Below, one piece after another: positions 57,101 through 64,000 of a DNA stretch of 64,000 nucleotides; the first letter of the stretch is position 1; the number at the start of each line of letters is the position of its first letter. Origin of the DNA: Apus apus (taxonomy: Eukaryota > Chordata > Aves > Apodiformes > Apodidae). Both the position numbers and the translations under genes were made by a program. The stretch lies in assembly GCF_020740795.1 (NCBI RefSeq), contig NC_067282.1, positions 133,977,132-134,041,131 of the forward strand, written 5' to 3'. A model generated the notes under the pieces. The model was not told where the DNA came from and did no database searches. It worked only from the letters and a program-made list of their open reading frames with translations.

Positions 57101-60100
57101 TTTAACCCTCTAGTCCTCCCAAGTCACCACAAGCAACAGAAAGCTGGGACCAGCTCTAGATCAAAGGAGTTCTGCAGACATGCTGACACCACGTGTTACA
57201 GAAGTGGTTAATGTTGCAAGCCTGATTTCTTCAGCCCATAACCTTTGTATGTCATTTGATCCTCAGTGGATCTCACTGGTGTCTTTCATGCATGCTGGCA
57301 AAACACCTTTGCCTGCTAACTACCTGACAGATGGCTTTTTGCAACTCCAAGTTCAACTGTCTGCTTGATTTTTCTCATTAGTTGTGTTCTTTCCTCCCTG
57401 ATGCCTTGCTGCCCTCCTGCACAGCATTACTCCAACTTGCCCCAGGTATATAATTTATGTAGTTTTACAGTAGCTCTCTACATGCAAGAGTTGTATGAGA
57501 ACCAGCCAGGCCTCTGGTCATGAGAACCATGACCAAAATATCTATGCACAAAAGTAAAACTTCCATGAGTTCTGGGTTCTGGGATTGTGCCACGCACATG
57601 TGAACACCCTGGCAATGAGCTGAAGAAACTTGTCACTGAAAGCTTTGGGTTTACAAGCCCAGAATTACTTGGGAGGCTAAGAAAGATTAGGAGTTTAGGT
57701 ACAGGAGTGCTCTGGAAGAAAAGCCAAGGAGGGCAGGTTCCTGGAGAATGTCTTTTAGTCTTTTAAGGGTTATTAGCACCCTCTCCTTCTCATTTACTCT
57801 TGTTTAATTCTCCCCCAAAGGTAAAATGATACAGTTTTCTTCCGTTATGGAGAGCTGCATGGGACTTGCTGTCTTGTTAAGACAACTCCTATGTATTTGC
57901 TTTTGCTACAACACATGCATAAGGAGCATTGCAAATACTTGAACTAGAGCAAATATGAAGAAATTCTAGATACAGAGACTTAAAGAGACTTACATTTTTT
58001 TCAGTAGGCTTTTCTGTCCATATGCAGTGTATTTCTATGGCTTTGCTCTTTTGTTACTGCCTAAATGTTGTTAGGAGAAAGCTTCAGATAAAGCATGGAG
58101 TTGTCTTTTCTATGCTTTCCTCTTGGACTTACTTTCTAAAAGGCAGTTTTCTTTGATAATGTGATGGAGCTGAAAGCTGCTTATTCAATTCTAATAAGGT
58201 ATAGGCATCTTGTCTAAAGTTAGGATAGTTAAGGTCAAATAGTTGCTCTCATAATAAAAAAATCTTCCTTCCACTAGGATCTGACAGTAAGATGATTATC
58301 ACCTATTAATTATTTCTACAGCAAATCAGGCCTTCTCTAGAAAATATGAAGACAGACTAAATTAGAGAGTTATTGTATCTTTTTCTGGAAATAATTTTTA
58401 TTGTGCATACAGTGCGTACCCATGTCATGGTTGCAGTTTTGAACATTTATTTTCTTTTCAGCCTATACTTGTGGATCAGATTTCCCTCATGGCAGAAACC
58501 CACAAAGAATAAAATTCACATTTATGCAGAAATCCCACTTAATCATCATGGTGACATAGTCTTTGTTCCAGCTCTTTGTCCAAGGTCAAATTTCACCCTG
58601 AGTTCCTAAGGAATAAGAAAAAAAGGACATCCAGTGGTACAGCAAGTGTGCAAATGAAGGGAAAAGCTAGCCTCAGATGTTTAACATGTGCCAGAAGAAT
58701 TTGCTCCTGTGAGGTGGCACCAAGTTCACTAGTCACTGTACTGCATCTCTCAATTTTTTTATTTGAAGTAGAGCCACCCTGTTGCTAATCAGTGGCGCCG
58801 CTTTCAAAACTTGCTTGAACTCCAGGGACTTCACTGGCAGATTTGTGGTGCAAAGCTAATGCTGATGAGTTGTATCTTCCACCAGCACGTACCTGGAATG
58901 CACAACAAAGGCATTAAAAAATATTTTCTCCTGGGTGGCCATCACTATAACTCTGTGCAGACTTCTGGGAAGCTCCTATATCTTGTCTTTTCAGTCCCAA
59001 GGGCCGGACATTTCTTCTCCCTGGACTTTCATCCACAGCTCAGCAAGTTACTAAGGCAGGAGTGACTCTATTGAAGTCAATGGAGTGACTCCAGTGCAAG
59101 TGAGAGGAGAACAAAACATAAAATCAGCACAAGCTTTGCTCTACCAGTATCCATTTGAGTACAGCCTTGGCACAGGCTGTCATATTATGCAGTTTAAAGG
59201 GAATGTGGCCATATTTCTCAGGAACATAAAGCAAAAGCAATACTAATAGGAGCTATGTCAGACAAAACCCAAAATCAGTTCTATGGGCTATTGGAAGAAC
59301 CGTTACGGCCTCTGGAGCCAGTAAGAGCTGAAGTAAAAACAAAACGCTATTTATTTTTTGAGGGGAGAAGCACTTCAAAAGCACTGTGGCATTTGCTTGT
59401 TACGTGTGAGGCATTATAGGGCAGGCTAGCTTTCAAAGCTGGAAGTAAGCATAAGCCATAAAGATATAAACCACTGTCTGCCTGCAAGTAGCGCCTGGAA
59501 AACAATTTGAGGTGCATTTAATTTAAAATTGTTGAAGTACTGCAGTACTGGGACTGGGTATCATATCCACCCTCCTAATCTGGCTGAACTTTATGAAATG
59601 TGACTACTATTTAATAATAGTTTCTTACTTTAAAGGATAGTAAGTGAATTAATTCTCCCTGTATTCAAGTGAACTGTGCAAGGATCATTTCACTCACTGC
59701 TGGGGTGGAATGCAGCACCCAGTGGAACTGTATGGACATGCAGGACCACCACTGGTCCTAACGTTCCCAGTAGCAAGGCAAGAGAGTACCTGGAAAAGCC
59801 CAAAGGTATCTCTGATTGATCAGGTCCTTGGACAAGGCAGTGGGATAGCCTCTTTTTTCCATGCTTCTCTATGGTGAGTTTTGCTGTGTAGTGAAGACAG
59901 GCAGTGTCCAAGACTGGACCAGTGCCTGAAATGCTGAATAGCAGAATGCTGACTTCTGCCTGCCTCAGTTCCCCACAGCTTTAGTAGGGCAATGCTGGCA
60001 TGGCTTGGAGGTAGGGGAGGGGCAGGAGAGCGAAGCTGCCACAGCACTTTGAAAAAGGAAAATGCAGTGTAAGTGCCACGTCATTACTTTCAGTGACTCT

Positions 60101-63100
60101 TTTCCGACCACAAGCAGTGAAGACAGCATGATTGTGTCTCATCTGAAACATGGCACCGCTATCACCTACTTCACCACCATGTCCAATGTGGCCCTGAGGA
60201 GAGGGCAGGGGGAAAGCACCACTTGCCAAAGCCAGGAGCATCATTTCTGACAGTGCCTCCTCCTCCCATGGGAGCCAGCCAGCCACCCATGGACACAGCT
60301 GAGCAATTCTTGGCTGGGGAGAACTGCTGGCCTTGAGGTGTGAGGTGGCTGGTGGCAGGCTGGGTAGCAGGCAGGACATGGTTAAGGGAGTGCTGAGGGG
60401 AATGGCAGCATCTCTCATGACTCCTTTGGCTGCTGGCCAGGGAGCCATGTGACTCCTTGGTTAAAAGAGTCCTCTCAAGCATGAGACACTTTTTTTCCCC
60501 CCTCTGGTTGTACCTTTTCTTTTCTGAACTTAAAAGAAAACAAAACATACCCACAAAACTTTCCACATTAAAGTTGTATTGTAGTCTGATGACTAAGGAT
60601 GAGAAATTCAAGGGGAATGAAGAGGAAGGGGAACATTTCTGAATCAGACCTGTTGTGCTGAGCCTTAAAGGAGAGGAGGATTTTGCTGGATGGAGAACAG
60701 CACTGCTGTACAGCATGGTGAGCAAGGAGCAAAAGACGGCTTAAATCTACTCCCTGCTGCTGTGGGCTACAGCCGAGTGTGTCAGAGAAGCTTCAAATCC
60801 AGTGGACTTTGATGCTATCAAAAGGGCTAAGGGTGGGAGTATGAATAAATATGGCTTAATCTGATTAACAGTAAATTACTTTTTCTCCACTCCCATGGCC
60901 TAAAGGGTACATCATCCAGCTTTACAGTTTTTGGTTGTTTTCTTTTATTGGCACCTCTCATCACAGTATCTGAGCACCGCCCATAACAATTAGATTGGCA
61001 CATCCCTAGTGTAGACTTCTTGGAGTCTTTTGTTCTTCTCCCTTCTCTGTCTCTGGGGAGCTCTGCCTAGGGTAGATGCTTCTGAGGGGAGGGATGGGGT
61101 CAGGTTATTGTTGTTAATGTCACTCTGGTTATGTTGTAAAGGGTATATCAAAGAGGAAGTTCTGGCACTATGACCTAAAGGTCATCAGACTCTGGATTAG
61201 TCTAATCTCTGAAAGTTTGTTCCCTAGACAGATCTTTTCGACCGCGAGTAACTTACCTCTGGGCTCGGAGCTTTGTCTTGTGTTTTACGCTCTTCGTTGT
61301 TCCAGAGGAGCTCAACAGCCCTGGCAGGGGCAGAGGCTTGGTGTGTTTTCCCTTGATCCACTAATTGCTGTGTGGTGGTTAGGCTTCACACCTTGAACTG
61401 GAGATGAAAGAGGAGAGGTGGGAAGGGTTTACATGCAGAGGCAATATGCCCAGCGTAAGCTCACCTGGACACATGCAACCTCCTTTGAAGTCGGCATGCT
61501 GTTTTTATGGTCAGAGCACTTTGGAAGTCATAGAGCCTGTGTCTCACTTTGGCTTTGTCCTCTTCTGGGAGAAAAGGGCAAAACATTTTGAAAATTGTCA
61601 GCAGGGCAATTTTTCAGGCTCATCCACCTGTTTGAGTCTGTTGTAGGCTGCACTGAATGGCTGGAAAAGCTGTGGCTGAAGAGTGGCAAGTTCAGGGATG
61701 TCCATTAACCAGTAACACACAATGCAAGCATGCTGAGGATGCGAGGGGTGTGGGAGAGGATTTAGAAACAACAGCTTGCTCCTTTGTAACCCCAAATGCA
61801 GACATGCTTCTGAGCAGTACCAAGGCATCACCTTGGTGTAAATACTCAATTTTAAGGAATGCACTTGAGACAAGCATGTGTGCCTGCCCCTGTGTGCTCC
61901 TATCCCCACCCCAACTATGCAGCATGCCAAAGCCAGCTCCTCAGCAACAAGACTTGGCAGGTGGCACCTGATGAGATAATCATGCCCCTGGGACATTAGG
62001 AGGCATGAGGTGCAGCCAGGTGCTCTTAATCTGTCCATGGGTGTGATTTTCTGTGGTAACCACACCCTCAAGTGTTGTCTTATTGCAATTAGGAAATTTG
62101 TTCAGTTTAGGTCAAGTACTTCTATTAGGGTGCTCTTCACATCTAACATGTGTTGGCATGGCAGGAGCATGTGGATGTCCAGGGTCATGCAATACACTGT
62201 GCTGAGTGGTGTTCCTGCAGCTAACAGGAAGAGGGCCTGTCTCTCACCACTTTGCTCTGAGCTCATTTCCAAACCTGGACCTTCCCTTTAGGAAGATCCA
62301 CTAATCTGAGCATTAATTCTGGTGCAAATAAAACCCAATGGAAATGGATCCCTGGGACAAGACATTTTTGTGCCACAGACAAGGAACCTCTTGAGAGTTT
62401 GCTGCTTTTGCTTCCTGGGATTTCAATTTTGTAAGAATTGCTTTACAAAATAAAACATATGAGGGCCATACTGCAGAAAAGATCAAATGACAGCTCCTTC
62501 TGGTAGGTAGAAAAGGCCTTGCTTTCACAGGCTGGCTTGCACTTCAGTCTTACTATAGGTATGGAAGCTACATGTTGAAGTAGTAGTGGAAAATACCAGT
62601 CTGATAAACAGATGAAGTCAGGTAAAGACTTGATGTAATAAAATACAAGCAATGAGGTGCTCTGGCTATCATAGAGGTGTATAGGTAAAGGGGAGCCTCT
62701 AGCTGCTTGCAGAATTCATACCCTGTCTCTTGGGCAGAACTGATGTTGCTTGCCATGTCTGCTGCAATTCTGTAAGAGGTATAAAATGAAACTGCACAGA
62801 AGTGGCTTCAAGTGGTGCCAAGGTTTTGGGGTGACTTTGGGGAAGCCTTTCCCACCTCTGCACTGCATTTTCTCTTCTAGTGTTGCCAGCTTGGACTGCA
62901 AGCTGGGGAAGGTCTCTCTGTGTCTTAGCACAGGGAAGCACATTCAAAACGTGCTATTTGCCCTTCACTCAGCCATCCTAGGTGCTGCCTTGTTTGAAGT
63001 TTAAGTTAATTTTTGGCTCCATCCAACCATTGCCTGAATAGTGGCAGGATTAGCTCACAGTATTTTGCTAGGACAGTGCTGTTTCTTGGGAAAAAGTGGC

Positions 63101-64000
63101 AAAATCCATCAAGTCACTGAGGAGATCTCCTACACTGGGTAAAAATAAATCAGAAGGACTGGTGTATTTTACCTCTCTGAAAATGAAAAGCAATTTCAGT
63201 GCTAACAATAGTCCTGCTTTTCTTCATATTACACACATATGTTTTTTGAGGTGTACCAGATCTTTGCTTACATGATAGTTGCCAGTGTATACCTAATTAG
63301 AAATCAGCTTTAGCTTTCTGACAATAGCTGGCACAGATTATATTCACCCTAGGACATCTTGTGAGATAATTAAAATGATGACTGACAACATAGCACAGCA
63401 AAAGGAATGTTTCTCAAAGTAGAACTGCTTTACAGGTTGCTTGTAGGCATTTTGTTAAATGCAGTATAACCACCCTGGCTCTGATGAATTCCCCAGAAAT
63501 CTGGTGTCTTATTTTTTGAGAGCAAATCCTGAAATTATCTCAGTTTCTGACTCCTTCATGTTTAAGCACATGTATATGAATATACTGCTTACGAAGGGTG
63601 CCTGAATCACGGCCCTGGAAAATGAATTCCTCTCCTTGCCCACAAAACCAGTACAGCACAAGCAGAGGGTGTGTGAGCTTCCCCACTCCACCCCATCCTT
63701 GTGTCTCATCCATGACCTAGAGGGGCAACCTCTAGCTAGGCATAAGCGGGTGGCTCAGCCTCTGTACTTATTTAATCCTTGGCCAACCTGCTAAGGCTGC
63801 CAGTAAGGGTGCCAATTGTGGTGGTGGTTTCTGTGATGTGGATAGTTGTCCACTGGGAACTGGATTAAGACCATCAACTCATTTCAAATACTCTAGGCCA
63901 CAAAGCATCTGCCAAACGGTAACCATTTTTTTGGTCACTACTGTCTTGGGTCATGTTTGGATCAGCGATGAAAGGCTCCATATCCCAATACCAGTCCCCT
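54200..64000. other. Intronic AT-rich DNA, no exon or gene seen
   Basis: Long stretch with few CpGs. Open frames reach about 184 codons (60171-60725 minus) but have no domain, no codon bias and no splice support. A short stretch near 59068-59105 (TTGAAGTCAATGGAGTGACT) resembles an ancient amniote repeat tail. No RNA gene recognised. Confidence 0.55.

Larger units (their letters stand above)
51600..64000 (+). other. WNT7B: WNT7B intron 1 (downstream of exon 1B), continues past the window
   Basis: The interval starts with the exon 1B donor. The first 2.5 kb is CpG-rich; from 54.2 kb onward it is ordinary AT-rich sequence. I searched all frames for the conserved exon 2 start (ALSSVVALG, then NKIPGL) and did not find it, so the intron is at least 12.4 kb. 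No CR1 copy and no other gene recognised. Confidence 0.75.

Noticed and set aside
60171-60725. 184-codon frame on the minus strand
   Set aside because: No recognisable domain or splice context inside WNT7B intron 1; antisense and compositionally ordinary.
51600-64000. WNT7B exon 2 (ALSSVVALG…)
   Set aside because: Not found in any plus-strand frame; the intron must extend beyond the window.
1-64000. CRISPR arrays, operons, tRNA or rRNA genes
   Set aside because: The DNA is vertebrate; no regularly spaced repeats, tRNA A/B boxes with a cloverleaf, or rRNA sequence were recognised.

Overview
The window is vertebrate nuclear DNA, almost certainly avian. The evidence is several copies of the bird/reptile LINE CR1, with its typical 3' end (tandem ATTCTATG-type octamers next to a 'GGTTGGAAGGGACCTT'-type stretch), large AT-rich non-coding tracts, and discrete CpG islands. 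It is gene-poor. No complete protein-coding gene lies inside it, and most open frames are chance or come from low-complexity GC-rich islands or dead CR1 copies.

The one gene I can identify is WNT7B on the + strand. Its 5' end is here as two alternative first coding exons. Exon 1A (coding part 44357-44427) encodes an N-terminus starting MHRNFRKWIFYVFLCFG. Exon 1B (coding part 51517-51599) encodes a different hydrophobic N-terminus starting MILFSSRSVLLSVYYPQ. Each ends in a consensus GTAAGT donor after two bases of a codon, so either can join the same exon 2. Exon 2 and the rest of the Wnt domain are not in the window and must lie beyond 64000. Both leaders contain short upstream ORFs. Both promoters have a long homopurine tract and a (GA)n tract at similar distances from the ATG.

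Layout: 1-14 kb is AT-rich intergenic DNA with a (TAC)n microsatellite, an unexplained GC-richer block at 3.4-4.5 kb, a probable ancient MITE and one CR1 scrap. About 16.5-23 kb is a CpG-retaining domain with conserved-element-like AT-rich patches and a strong CpG island at 21.3-22.7 kb with no recognisable protein. 23.7-39.6 kb is where the CR1 copies concentrate, including a large inverted pair at 32.6-36.3 kb. From 41.3 kb the sequence becomes a chain of CpG islands (41.3-42.1, 45.0-46.3, 47.7-48.5, 50.0-50.5, 51.8-52.9 kb) around the two WNT7B first exons. 54.2-64 kb is ordinary intronic sequence.

The window is best read as the upstream regulatory region, dual promoter and part of intron 1 of WNT7B. 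In mammals the neighbouring upstream gene is the let-7a-3/let-7b host gene, transcribed away from WNT7B. The 21-22.7 kb island could be its promoter, but no let-7 hairpin is visible here and that link is inference.
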